The notes beneath the pieces were generated by a model. It did not search any database and was not told the DNA's origin. It saw nothing but the letters and a program-made list of their open reading frames with translations. A DNA stretch of 12,735 nt from a bacterium. Its GTDB lineage: Bacteria; Spirochaetota; UBA4802; UBA5550. Below are positions 6,512-12,646 of this stretch, piece after piece. Position 1 is the first letter of the stretch. Every line of letters begins with the position of its first letter. The DNA is taken from positions 1-12,735 of the forward strand of contig JAAENB010000414.1 in NCBI GenBank assembly GCA_024224995.1, read 5' to 3'. The translations under genes were made by a program, and so were the position numbers.

Positions 6512-7318
6512 CTACTCAAAAACAAATCCAAACCTGATGGCCCAATCTTTTTTGTTGTAATCAATAAGAGACTCCCCATACCCGTAAAATCCCTGTAAAT
6601 ATAGATATGGCTGAATCGCCGCAAAGAGAAGCCGTACTTTGACTCCGGCTTCATACCAGCCTTTCGCAAAGTCAAAACCATAGTTATTTTTCCCTGTTCC
6701 CCAGAGTAAATATATTTCTTCTTTATCCAGCATAGAATCCCCGCCTTCACCGGAAAGCTTTAAAAAGATCTTTGCTTCATAATATCCCACATAATCAACA
6801 ATATCACTATTATCACTTGCTATCCGGTAAGAGTAAAATCCCTTTAAATCAAGACCTAAATTGACCCGTTCTCCTACACTAAGCTGAAACTGCAGGTAAC
6901 TTCGATCCCAGCTTCTGGAAGAAGCTCCATCTTTGCCGTTAGATTCATGCTCATAAAAACCAGCCTGCAGGTAATCTAACGCACCAAATTCCGCATCCCA
7001 TCTCCAGAAAAGTTCCGGGTTATAATTTACTTCTCTAAAAGGGCTGGAAGATTTATAAAGATCCCAGAACATATACTGGCTATACCCGATGTGAATTCCC
7101 CAGTCCTGAACCAGCTCATATTTAAAACTTATCTGTCCTTTTACCTGGTCGCTATAATTACCAAATACCATGTAATTAGACTTATATAGTGAAAATGCTG
7201 AATAATCTTCATCTGACTCTTGTGATGCCGGTTCAATATCAATTTTATCGACAATTTCCTGGGCAAAAATGCTCACCCCAAACAAAAAAACAAATAACAA
7301 AACCAATAACTTTTTCAT
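6512..7318 (-). CDS. pldA: Outer membrane phospholipase A (OMPLA family)
   Basis: 268-residue outer-membrane beta-barrel related to E. coli OMPLA, a calcium-dependent phospholipase A1/A2 that hydrolyses phospholipids reaching the outer leaflet. An N-terminal signal peptide (MKKLLVLLFVFLFGVSIFAQ) ends at about residue 19. SSPFREVNYNPELFW matches the family segment SSPFRETNYEPQLF, and YEHESNG with SRSWDRSY matches the catalytic region. His124 and Ser126 align with catalytic His142 and Ser144; Asp138 sits where E. coli has Asn156, at identical 14-residue spacing. VGYYEAKI matches the later GYYQLKI strand. The N-terminal linker is acidic and the barrel end is FGFVFE. An AGGAGG site lies five bases before the ATG. 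A promoter and an inverted repeat are visible upstream. Confidence 0.85.
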   Translation of the reverse strand: MKKLLVLLFVFLFGVSIFAQEIVDKIDIEPASQESDEDYSAFSLYKSNYMVFGNYSDQVKGQISFKYELVQDWGIHIGYSQYMFWDLYKSSSPFREVNYNPELFWRWDAEFGALDYLQAGFYEHESNGKDGASSRSWDRSYLQFQLSVGERVNLGLDLKGFYSYRIASDNSDIVDYVGYYEAKIFLKLSGEGGDSMLDKEEIYLLWGTGKNNYGFDFAKGWYEAGVKVRLLFAAIQPYLYLQGFYGYGESLIDYNKKDWAIRFGFVFE

Positions 7319-7331
7319 GACAACCTCCTTG

Positions 7332-7376
7332 ATGTATCATTTTAAAGTAGACCCTTCTTCATTAATTATGATACAT
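7332..7376. promoter_or_regulatory. 9-bp inverted repeat flanking the pldA transcription start, possible operator
   Basis: ATGTATCAT (7332-7340) and ATGATACAT (7368-7376) are perfect inverted copies 36 bp apart centre to centre. The upstream arm overlaps the -10 box of the pldA promoter and the downstream arm sits next to the ribosome site. Since only one arm would be transcribed, it fits a protein operator better than an RNA hairpin. Confidence 0.4.
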
Positions 7377-7393
7377 TTATACGGAAATTGCAA
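7365..7393 (-). promoter_or_regulatory. Predicted sigma-70 promoter of pldA
   Basis: Reading the minus strand, TTGCAA (7393-7388) and CATAAT (7370-7365) are separated by exactly 17 bp. They match the -35 and -10 consensus at four and five of six positions. The site lies 46 nt upstream of the pldA start codon. Confidence 0.5.
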
Positions 7394-7489
7394 CTTTTTT
7401 TTGTATATTAAATTCAAGATATTAAACAAAACAGCAGAAACATCAGTCGGATATTTGACTTAAGGCTCACTTGTATCTCCAAAAAAAAT

Positions 7490-7515
7490 AAAACCGGCCT
7501 GGGATAGCCGGTTTT
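7490..7515 (-). terminator. Terminator after the GNAT-like gene
   Basis: AAAACCGGC (7490-7498) pairs with GCCGGTTTT (7507-7515) across an 8-nt loop. On the minus strand it is followed by ATTTTTTTT, so it terminates the gene ending at 7557. The plus-strand side also has a TTTTATTAT run, so it may work both ways. Confidence 0.85.
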
Positions 7516-7556
7516 ATTATAATCAAGTATCAAAAGAAAATTTATTACGATAGTTA

Positions 7557-8393
7557 TCAGCCATCATATTCTTCAATTGTTTCCATTTTACCAAAATCAT
7601 TTGTGTCTTTCCAATTCTTTATCTTTGCCCGAATCGCGTTATATTTCGCGGAAACCGGCTTTGGTATAAGACTTGAAACAAACCTGATAACAGGTTTTAA
7701 TGGAAAGAACAGAAGCACCTTATAAGAAAATACTCCAATACAGGGAAGCTCTGTTCCCTGGTCCCAGGTTGGGTTCTTTTCCCGGAAAAATGCAATCCGG
7801 GGAAATTTTTGGCATGTTTCTTCAGTTATTTCGGCAACATCAGTTTTCAGTGCCTGGTATTGTTCTCCAAAATCAAGCAGTTTTCTTCCTTTATCATAAT
7901 AACCGGTAAACAGCATATCACAATATGCTTCACTTGCCTTTTCCAATTCCGGGTAATCCTTCTTATAATGGGGGTAATAGTCTACGAAATTATTTGCCAG
8001 AAGAAGATAGGTTTTATACCCCTTTGAAATAAGAAGCCAGTAAATGGGAGTAAAGGGATGCAGGAACCATTGTTTCACAAGATTTAAAAAGAATACCTTC
8101 TGCAATGCATTATCACCCCAGTATTCCTTCTCAATAATGGTATCACCACTAAATATTGTGAAAACCTTTTTACCGTCAATTTCCATTTTCCGGTTTACTA
8201 TGGTACTAAAGCCAACAACATTCCCGGTACTTTTCTCTCGTATAACAATTGCACCATCTTTATTGTCAAAATCACTTTTAAAAGTATTAAAGGGGGCATT
8301 ATGATAATACTTTCCCAGGATCTGGTACATTTGTTCAAGGTCTTGCTCTGTTAATTCATTTTTAGGACAATACGATGTTTTTGATTTTGTCAT
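7557..8393 (-). CDS. GNAT-superfamily-like protein, function unknown
   Basis: 278-residue soluble protein that resembles GNAT N-acyltransferases in layout but cannot be assigned a substrate. Residues 1-30 look like an acceptor-side helix (LTEQDLEQMYQILGKYY). AIVIREKSTGNVVGFSTIVNR (about 48-68) looks like the paired beta strands of a GNAT fold, followed by TIFSGDTIIEKEYWGDNALQKVFF (about 79-102), where a GNAT would bind acyl-CoA. IYWLLISKGYKTYLLLANNF (117-136) resembles the later GNAT strand and helix. The C-terminal third, rich in Lys and aromatics, is not recognisable. I chose ATG 8393 (GGAG nine bases upstream); an ATG at 8444 has no usable ribosome site. A strong terminator follows. It could be co-transcribed with kptA if the weak hairpin between them is leaky. 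Confidence 0.6.
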   Translation of the reverse strand: MTKSKTSYCPKNELTEQDLEQMYQILGKYYHNAPFNTFKSDFDNKDGAIVIREKSTGNVVGFSTIVNRKMEIDGKKVFTIFSGDTIIEKEYWGDNALQKVFFLNLVKQWFLHPFTPIYWLLISKGYKTYLLLANNFVDYYPHYKKDYPELEKASEAYCDMLFTGYYDKGRKLLDFGEQYQALKTDVAEITEETCQKFPRIAFFREKNPTWDQGTELPCIGVFSYKVLLFFPLKPVIRFVSSLIPKPVSAKYNAIRAKIKNWKDTNDFGKMETIEEYDG

Positions 8394-8457
8394 TTTCTCA
8401 TTCTCCAATTCAATTTGTTCTGTGAAAAATACTGTGTTCCACATACCTATTAAGAAG

Positions 8458-8477
8458 AAACCGTCCCCCGGCGGTTT
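8458..8477 (-). terminator. Short hairpin after kptA
   Basis: AAACCG (8458-8463) pairs with CGGTTT (8472-8477) across an 8-nt GC-rich loop. On the minus strand the stem is followed by CTTCTT, a weak T-tract. Partial readthrough into the GNAT-like gene is possible. Confidence 0.45.
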
Positions 8478-8494
8478 CCCGGTTTTATAATATT

Positions 8495-9040
8495 TTACTC
8501 AAATATTATAAACTCTGGCGCGACTTCATCCGTAAGCCACACACCATTCTTCGACAGATAAAAAGCATCTCCCTGCTTGTGCATATCTCCTGATTTTATT
8601 TTTAGCACAATAACCTTCCCATGACGGGAACCAACATTTACTGCTGTTTCGTACACAGCAGATAAATGAACATGGTGTCTGCTTTTTTTCTTTAATCCCT
8701 CTATTTTTATGTTTTCTGCAAAGCGAGTGGCTGTTCCATGATATAATATTTCCGGTGGAACAACCGGTTCCAAATCAAGATCTACATCCAGGCTATGCCC
8801 CTGGTTGGCCCTGATCTTTGAAAGATCTTCATTAAAGGAGAAACGCTTCTTACTATTTTTTTCAACAACAACCTTTAATTTTTCTATGTCAAAAGGCATT
8901 TTTTGTTTGTTGATTTTTTCAATTAGATCCGCAGTAGAAGTCCAACCATTCTCGTCCAACTCAATATTGATTACTCCCGGCTTATGCCGAAGGACCAGGC
9001 TCAAGAACTTGCTGATACGCACTAATTCTTTTTCATCCAT
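8495..9040 (-). CDS. kptA: RNA 2'-phosphotransferase (Tpt1/KptA family)
   Basis: 181-residue KptA, about the usual family length. The family transfers the 2'-phosphate at an RNA splice junction to NAD+, giving ADP-ribose 1'',2''-cyclic phosphate and nicotinamide. In fungi this finishes tRNA splicing; the bacterial role is unknown. Motifs: RISKFLSLVLRHKP (Arg18, His19), the near-invariant IRANQGHS (76-83, Arg77), YHGT (100-103), RHHVHLS (121-127), and SKNGVWLTDEVAPEFI near the end. All the residues I expect in an active enzyme are present. Start 9040 is chosen because GAGG lies six bases upstream and it gives the standard family N-terminus; an upstream TTG (9112) has no support. No RNA ligase or tRNA-repair gene is nearby. 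Confidence 0.93.
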   Translation of the reverse strand: MDEKELVRISKFLSLVLRHKPGVINIELDENGWTSTADLIEKINKQKMPFDIEKLKVVVEKNSKKRFSFNEDLSKIRANQGHSLDVDLDLEPVVPPEILYHGTATRFAENIKIEGLKKKSRHHVHLSAVYETAVNVGSRHGKVIVLKIKSGDMHKQGDAFYLSKNGVWLTDEVAPEFIIFE

Positions 9041-9224
9041 TTCTTTCCTCGTTAGTAAAGACACTAAGAATTTACGGAAAACCAATTTTTTTGTTGGCAC
9101 ATGAATTGTCAAATTTTTTTTTCAAAAAAACGTAAACCGTCCAGCTTAATTGTTTTCTCACAAAATTCAAAGAATAACAGTGGAAACACAAATCCGGAAA
9201 AGTTTATTGAAAGCAGAGTTTCAT

Positions 9225-9256
9225 AAAAAAAGGATGCTTGTAAGCATCCTTTTTTT
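9225..9256. terminator. Strong bidirectional terminator after the lipase
   Basis: Seven As, then GGATGCTT, a 2-nt turn, AAGCATCC and seven Ts (9225-9256) make a symmetric stem-loop with T-tracts on both strands. It ends the lipase transcript 55 nt after the stop and insulates kptA from it. Confidence 0.92.
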
Positions 9257-9310
9257 AGATAGAGTAGGGGAATTCCCTCACGGGAAAATTTGTTTTTATT
9301 TTTTTTAGTT

Positions 9311-10195
9311 TTAATAACCCTTATTCTTCAAACTACTGACAATATCGACAAAGTGTTCAGGAGCATCAAAGCCCGGAGTTATTCCGAAAAGCATATCAAC
9401 TGCTGAAAGGTGACTCACTCCGGCCCACCATGATCCACTGACCACTCCTCTGAACGTTCCCCATTTAGCAGAGCTTACTGCAACGAGACCATCATTTGCC
9501 CCTTCCTTTGCCCGCTGAATAGGCCAGGTTGGTATAAACAATCCTGCTCCAATAAAGGTTCTAATTTTATACGCGTAGCTTTGATAATAAACCCCTTCAA
9601 CATCAGGGGTATTAGGATTGAAGACTGTTACCATATAGTCTCTTGTGAGGTCTTGCAGGTTTTTAACCGTATCAGTATTAGAGTCGCCCATAATGAAATT
9701 AAAAAATCCATTAAATATATCTTCACCAATATTCCCTTCAATCAGGTCAAGAACAAGTTCCGCAATTGAACTCCCCCGGTGAGGACCTGCTATGCTGGTG
9801 TGACTCGCTATTTTATCTTGTAAACCGTTTAGATTTGTAATCGCGTATCTTGAATAAACACTTCCATGGGAATGCCCGATTATATTTACTCTGGCTGCCC
9901 CGGAAACCGCGAGAATTTCCAGAACCTGTCTGTTCCATGATTCCGCTTTGGCAACGGTTCCTTCCATTGAATTGACGCTTGTTATATATATTGTGGCGCC
10001 TTCATCCCGGAGTGCTTCCGGAATATCATTCCAGTACTTTGTTATACCCCAGGCAATATCATATTGCGCTCCCATTCCATGAGTAAGAACTATTGGATAC
10101 CTGGTATCACACTTGTCTGCTTTTTTGCTGCCGCCGGCAAACAAGGCTGCCTGAAAGAGAAAAATAATTCCTAATAAAAATACTAGCCGTTTCAT
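9311..10195 (-). CDS. Secreted family I triacylglycerol lipase
   Basis: 294-residue exported alpha/beta-hydrolase of the Pseudomonas/Burkholderia-type lipase family, expected to hydrolyse long-chain acylglycerols. A signal peptide (MKRLVFLLGIIFLFQAALFA) ends at about residue 20. YPIVLTHGMG (33-42) holds the oxyanion-hole His-Gly, GHSHG (107-111) the nucleophile Ser109, NDGLV (234-238) the acid Asp235, and SHLSAVD (261-267) the base His262, so the full triad is visible in the order expected. It has only one cysteine in the mature protein (Cys29), so the family's disulphide is absent. No lipase-specific foldase gene lies beside it. AAAGGAGG precedes the start by eight bases, and a consensus promoter and downstream terminator make it monocistronic. 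Confidence 0.9.
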   Translation of the reverse strand: MKRLVFLLGIIFLFQAALFAGGSKKADKCDTRYPIVLTHGMGAQYDIAWGITKYWNDIPEALRDEGATIYITSVNSMEGTVAKAESWNRQVLEILAVSGAARVNIIGHSHGSVYSRYAITNLNGLQDKIASHTSIAGPHRGSSIAELVLDLIEGNIGEDIFNGFFNFIMGDSNTDTVKNLQDLTRDYMVTVFNPNTPDVEGVYYQSYAYKIRTFIGAGLFIPTWPIQRAKEGANDGLVAVSSAKWGTFRGVVSGSWWAGVSHLSAVDMLFGITPGFDAPEHFVDIVSSLKNKGY

Positions 10196-10210
10196 AAATT
10201 ACCCCTCCTT

Positions 10211-10228
10211 TGATTATTCTATTAATCA
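10211..10228. repeat. Short inverted repeat in the lipase leader
   Basis: TGATT and AATCA flank an 8-nt spacer (TGATTATTCTATTAATCA) between the predicted -10 box and the ribosome site of the lipase gene. It is short and AT-rich, so any operator role is a guess. Confidence 0.2.
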
Positions 10229-10230
10229 AA

Positions 10231-10259
10231 ACAATACCAGGAGCTGACGAGCCTGTCAA
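10231..10259 (-). promoter_or_regulatory. Predicted sigma-70 promoter of the lipase gene
   Basis: On the minus strand a perfect -35 box TTGACA (10259-10254) is followed after exactly 17 bp by TATTGT (10236-10231). It lies 36-64 nt upstream of the lipase ATG and directly next to the terminator of the preceding operon, as expected for an independent transcription unit. Confidence 0.65.
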
Positions 10260-10262
10260 TAA

Positions 10263-10284
10263 AAAAACCGACGGGACGGTTTTT
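10263..10284. terminator. Terminator of the SMR/shikimate kinase operon
   Basis: AAAAACCG (10263-10270) pairs with CGGTTTTT (10277-10284) over a 6-nt loop. On the minus strand the stem runs into a T-tract (TTTTTTTATT), so transcription of the operon should stop 10-30 nt after the shikimate kinase stop codon. Confidence 0.85.
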
Positions 10285-10290
10285 ATTCTT

Positions 10291-10794
10291 CTATGAGGCA
10301 AGATTCATATTCTTTATTTCACCAAGAATTTTTTCAATTTCTTTGGCCGAGCAATTAATTACTTCATCAGTATATTTCTCATACAGGGGTTTTCTTTCAT
10401 TGTAGAGATCAAAAAGATTTTCTCCTTTTCCCATTACTATTCCCCTGGTTGTAATATTATTAATCCGTTCTTCTACTTCTTTATATTCTAATTGCAGGTA
10501 CAGGATCCGGCCGTTCTTTTTTAAATGTGTCACTGCCGCGGAACTATAAACTGAACTCCCTCCTGTTGCAATTACATGATTTTCCAAATTCAACCCCAGG
10601 AGAATTTGTTCCTCAATTTGTAGAAATTTCTCCAGCCCTTCTACATCAATGATCTCTTGCAGCAGTCTCCTTTCTTTTTCCTGGAGAACAAGGTCGGTAT
10701 CTATAAAAGACATTCCCAGAGTTCTGGCCAGCAGTACTCCGATGGTACTTTTCCCTGACCCCGGCATCCCTATCAAAACAATATTTCTCTTCAC
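10291..10794 (-). CDS. aroK: Shikimate-kinase-like P-loop kinase
   Basis: 167-residue cytosolic kinase of the shikimate kinase family, which phosphorylates the 3-hydroxyl of shikimate with ATP in aromatic amino acid biosynthesis. The Walker A motif is GMPGSGKST (9-17), IDTD (31-34) supplies the Mg and substrate aspartates, ATGGS (76-80) corresponds to the GGG substrate loop, TTRGI (115-119) to the lid arginine and ERKPLYEKY (133-141) to the NRxPLY motif with Arg134. Two differences stand out: the usual FR..E arginine that contacts shikimate is Leu58 here, and the third Gly of GGG is Ser80. The start codon is GTG (10794), backed by GAGGTG five bases upstream. That site overlaps the end of the SMR gene 11 nt away, so translation is probably coupled. 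Substrate assignment is likely but not proven. Confidence 0.8.
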   Translation of the reverse strand: MKRNIVLIGMPGSGKSTIGVLLARTLGMSFIDTDLVLQEKERRLLQEIIDVEGLEKFLQIEEQILLGLNLENHVIATGGSSVYSSAAVTHLKKNGRILYLQLEYKEVEERINNITTRGIVMGKGENLFDLYNERKPLYEKYTDEVINCSAKEIEKILGEIKNMNLAS

Positions 10795-10805
10795 CGGTTC
10801 ACCTC

Positions 10806-11129
10806 TTAATGGGCCACTTTGCTCAGATTAAGCCCAACTACTCCGAGAACTATCAGACTGATCGAGATCATTTTTATCGCCGTTGCCGGTTCACTGAACC
10901 AGAATATTCCGATCAAGGTAATAATAAAAGTTCCCAATCCGGACCATATCGCGTACGCAATGCCTATATCAATCTTTTTCAACGCAAAGGTTAAAAAGGT
11001 GAAACTGATGATATAAAATACGAATAATAAAACCGATGGTATTAACCTGGTAAATCCATCGGAAAATTTCATGCAGGTTGTTCCGGCGACCTCAAATAAT
11101 ATCGCCAGTACTAAATAGATCCAACTCAT
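10806..11129 (-). CDS. Small multidrug resistance (SMR) family transporter, EmrE-like
   Basis: 107-residue inner-membrane protein with four hydrophobic helices, the size and pattern of SMR transporters, which work as dual-topology dimers exchanging protons for small cations. Glu13 in LAILFEVAGTTCMKFS corresponds to the essential Glu14 of EmrE, followed by the family segment GFTRLIPSV. GIAYAIWSGLG is nearly identical to the EmrE signature GIAYAIWSGVG and differs from the GTAYAVWTGIG type of the guanidinium exporters, so a quaternary-cation (Qac-like) role is favoured over Gdx. A GGAG site precedes the start by nine bases. It is the first gene of an operon with the shikimate-kinase-like gene. 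The 49-nt palindromic element lies 41 nt upstream in sense orientation. Confidence 0.9.
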   Translation of the reverse strand: MSWIYLVLAILFEVAGTTCMKFSDGFTRLIPSVLLFVFYIISFTFLTFALKKIDIGIAYAIWSGLGTFIITLIGIFWFSEPATAIKMISISLIVLGVVGLNLSKVAH

Positions 11130-11170
11130 AATAATGTTCTCCTTTTAAGATACTAAATTGTGCTTGTAAG

Positions 11171-11219
11171 CGGGCCTTCTTCTTCATAACGAGGGGCTGG
11201 AAGCCCCTCGTTATGAGAA
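11171..11219 (-). repeat. 49-nt palindromic element, copy 2, upstream of the SMR gene
   Basis: Inverted copy of 151-199 (47/49 identical). Here the palindrome is perfect: CATAACGAGGGGCT and AGCCCCTCGTTATG form a 14-bp stem with a 3-nt loop. On the minus strand it is followed by the conserved flank AAGAAGAAGGCCCG and then, 41 nt later, by the SMR start codon. Neither copy is followed by a T-tract, so it is not a standard terminator. Confidence 0.8.
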
Positions 11220-11252
11220 GGAAGATATTTTACAGTTTCTTCCGTATTTTTT

Positions 11253-11267
11253 CCCGGCACTGCCGGG
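11253..11267. repeat. Short GC-rich hairpin after the patatin gene
   Basis: CCCGGC, a 3-nt ACT turn and GCCGGG form a compact stem just past the patatin stop codon. It is followed by an A-run rather than Ts on the minus strand, so it would be at best a weak terminator or an mRNA 3'-end barrier. Confidence 0.4.
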
Positions 11268-11277
11268 TCAGCTGCTT

Positions 11278-12354
11278 TTAAGAAACTTCTATTGGTTTTA
11301 TCAAGTTCCGGATTTTATTGCTCTCAATGGCTTCCCGGAACTCTTCTCCGATGCGCCTGTTTTCCTCCAGAACCTTGTTCCAGTAAATCAGCCGGTCATT
11401 ATCACGGCCGTCAAAAGCCCTGAAATCTTTTCTGTCCGGAATTTTTTGATAGGGGAGTTTTTCCACAAACTCCTTTGATGGTGAGACCAGGAGGACGTTA
11501 TCCATATGAGCTGCCCGGGGCTTTCTCCGGGTTAGCCCTTTATCGAACCAGCCGGGAGTTATGGAATCATAAAAATGAGGGTAGAGTACCAGGTCTTCGG
11601 ATTCCGGTAAAAAAGGAAGATCAAGGTGATAGTCGATTATCCCCCCATCCCGGTACACCCCCGGAGGAGCTCCTTTTATATCACGCTCTCCTTTCATTGC
11701 CATGGGAATTGCTCCTGACGCAAGGACTGCCTGCACGAAATTTTCACTGGAAAGCTCTGCTGTTACTTTTGGAAATTGATCTATCGAGAAAAATGGCGGC
11801 ATGTCCCGCGGGTCATAAAAAAGTGCCCGGTCAAAAAAGAAGCGCAAAAGGCTCCTGCTAAAATAATTGGCAATTGCTGCCTCCGCGAGGTTCAACCCCA
11901 GCAGTATCCTGGAATCACTTTTGCCCAGCCTCTTTGCCCGCACTGCCAGGATATTTATCCTCATATAGGGATGATTCAGAATATCATCAATCACATTCTC
12001 ATTAAGATAGCCCTGAAGCACTTTCAGGGTTTCATCGCTTATCTCTTTTATAGAAGGCCTTGATGAATATCTCTGCCCAAGATATGACTGCTCAAACCGT
12101 TCTATCGCTGCTTCCGGGACCTTCTGAGCCAGTGCAGCGGCCCTCCAAGCACCGATGGATGATCCCAGTACATAAAGAGGCTCTTTCCGGCCTTTAAACA
12201 GCTCCGGAAGCATCCTGTCTATTCCACTGAGAACAAGCCACTTCGGGCCTCCCGATGCCCCGGCCAAAACCTTTATCCTATGGGGCTTCAGGCCTTCTTC
12301 CTGTATAATGTCCCGGGCTTTATTGCCGGCCCTGAAGGTTATATTATCGAACAT
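11278..12354 (-). CDS. Patatin-like acyl hydrolase / phospholipase
   Basis: 358-residue patatin-family serine hydrolase, expected to release fatty acids from phospholipids or related lipids using a Ser-Asp dyad. GASGGPKW (32-39) is the oxyanion-hole glycine motif, GSSIG (64-68) carries the nucleophile Ser66, ASGAIP (212-217) is the family's conserved mid segment, and DGG (236-238) supplies catalytic Asp236. There is no signal peptide or membrane segment, so it is cytosolic unless exported by another route. The C-terminal 100 residues are charged and helical and match nothing I know. AAGGGG lies before the ATG but is partly paired in a leader hairpin (12365-12387). The gene appears monocistronic, and its base composition looks more GC-rich than the central genes. 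Confidence 0.87.
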   Translation of the reverse strand: MFDNITFRAGNKARDIIQEEGLKPHRIKVLAGASGGPKWLVLSGIDRMLPELFKGRKEPLYVLGSSIGAWRAAALAQKVPEAAIERFEQSYLGQRYSSRPSIKEISDETLKVLQGYLNENVIDDILNHPYMRINILAVRAKRLGKSDSRILLGLNLAEAAIANYFSRSLLRFFFDRALFYDPRDMPPFFSIDQFPKVTAELSSENFVQAVLASGAIPMAMKGERDIKGAPPGVYRDGGIIDYHLDLPFLPESEDLVLYPHFYDSITPGWFDKGLTRRKPRAAHMDNVLLVSPSKEFVEKLPYQKIPDRKDFRAFDGRDNDRLIYWNKVLEENRRIGEEFREAIESNKIRNLIKPIEVS

Positions 12355-12364
12355 ATTTTTTCCC

Positions 12365-12387
12365 CTTCGGAAAAGTATGTTCCGAAG
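12365..12387 (-). promoter_or_regulatory. Leader hairpin overlapping the patatin ribosome site
   Basis: CTTCGGAA and TTCCGAAG form a perfect 8-bp stem with a 7-nt loop. On the minus strand its 3' arm ends in GAAG, which runs straight into the GGGG of the Shine-Dalgarno, ten bases before the ATG. Folding of the leader could hide part of the ribosome site. Confidence 0.4.
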
Positions 12388-12602
12388 TATTTAGATATTT
12401 ATTATAAGCAGTTACACGTTAGCGGTTCTTCCAAAAAAATCAAGAATAAATTGGAGGTGGGGTAGGGGATACCGGCTCTTGAGGAACTACTGTTTGTTTG
12501 CCCCTCAACCCCAAAGGGGGCGCAAGAAATCTTACCCGGGTCGTTTTTAGAGACGGGCTTGTTTCCGAAGATTGCTCCGGGCAAGGGTTTGGTTCTGAGA
12601 GA

Positions 12603-12617
12603 CGTTGCAGTGCAACG
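12603..12617. repeat. 15-bp palindrome in the right repeat region
   Basis: CGTTGCA-G-TGCAACG is a perfect inverted repeat with a single central base. Similar GACGTTGCA/TGCAACGTC palindromes occur as dispersed intergenic repeats in other bacteria, from memory, so this is probably repeat DNA rather than an operator. Confidence 0.5.
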
Positions 12618-12646
12618 CCTTTACTGGCTGGTTTCTGGCCAGGGCT

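Noticed and set aside
8394..8444. Upstream ATG for the GNAT-like gene
   Set aside because: Only AGG directly against the ATG precedes it, too close to work; ATG 8393 has GGAG at nine bases.
9041..9112. Upstream TTG extension of kptA
   Set aside because: It adds residues absent from the family and lacks a ribosome site; the TTGACA there is better read as a possible -35 box, though no matching -10 was found.
11253..11267. Rho-independent terminator of the patatin gene
   Set aside because: The hairpin is good but followed by As, not Ts, on the transcribed strand, so it is listed only as a hairpin.
11475..12063. Plus-strand ORFs of 128 and 95 codons inside the patatin gene
   Set aside because: They are antisense shadows of a well-supported gene, with no ribosome site or family motif.
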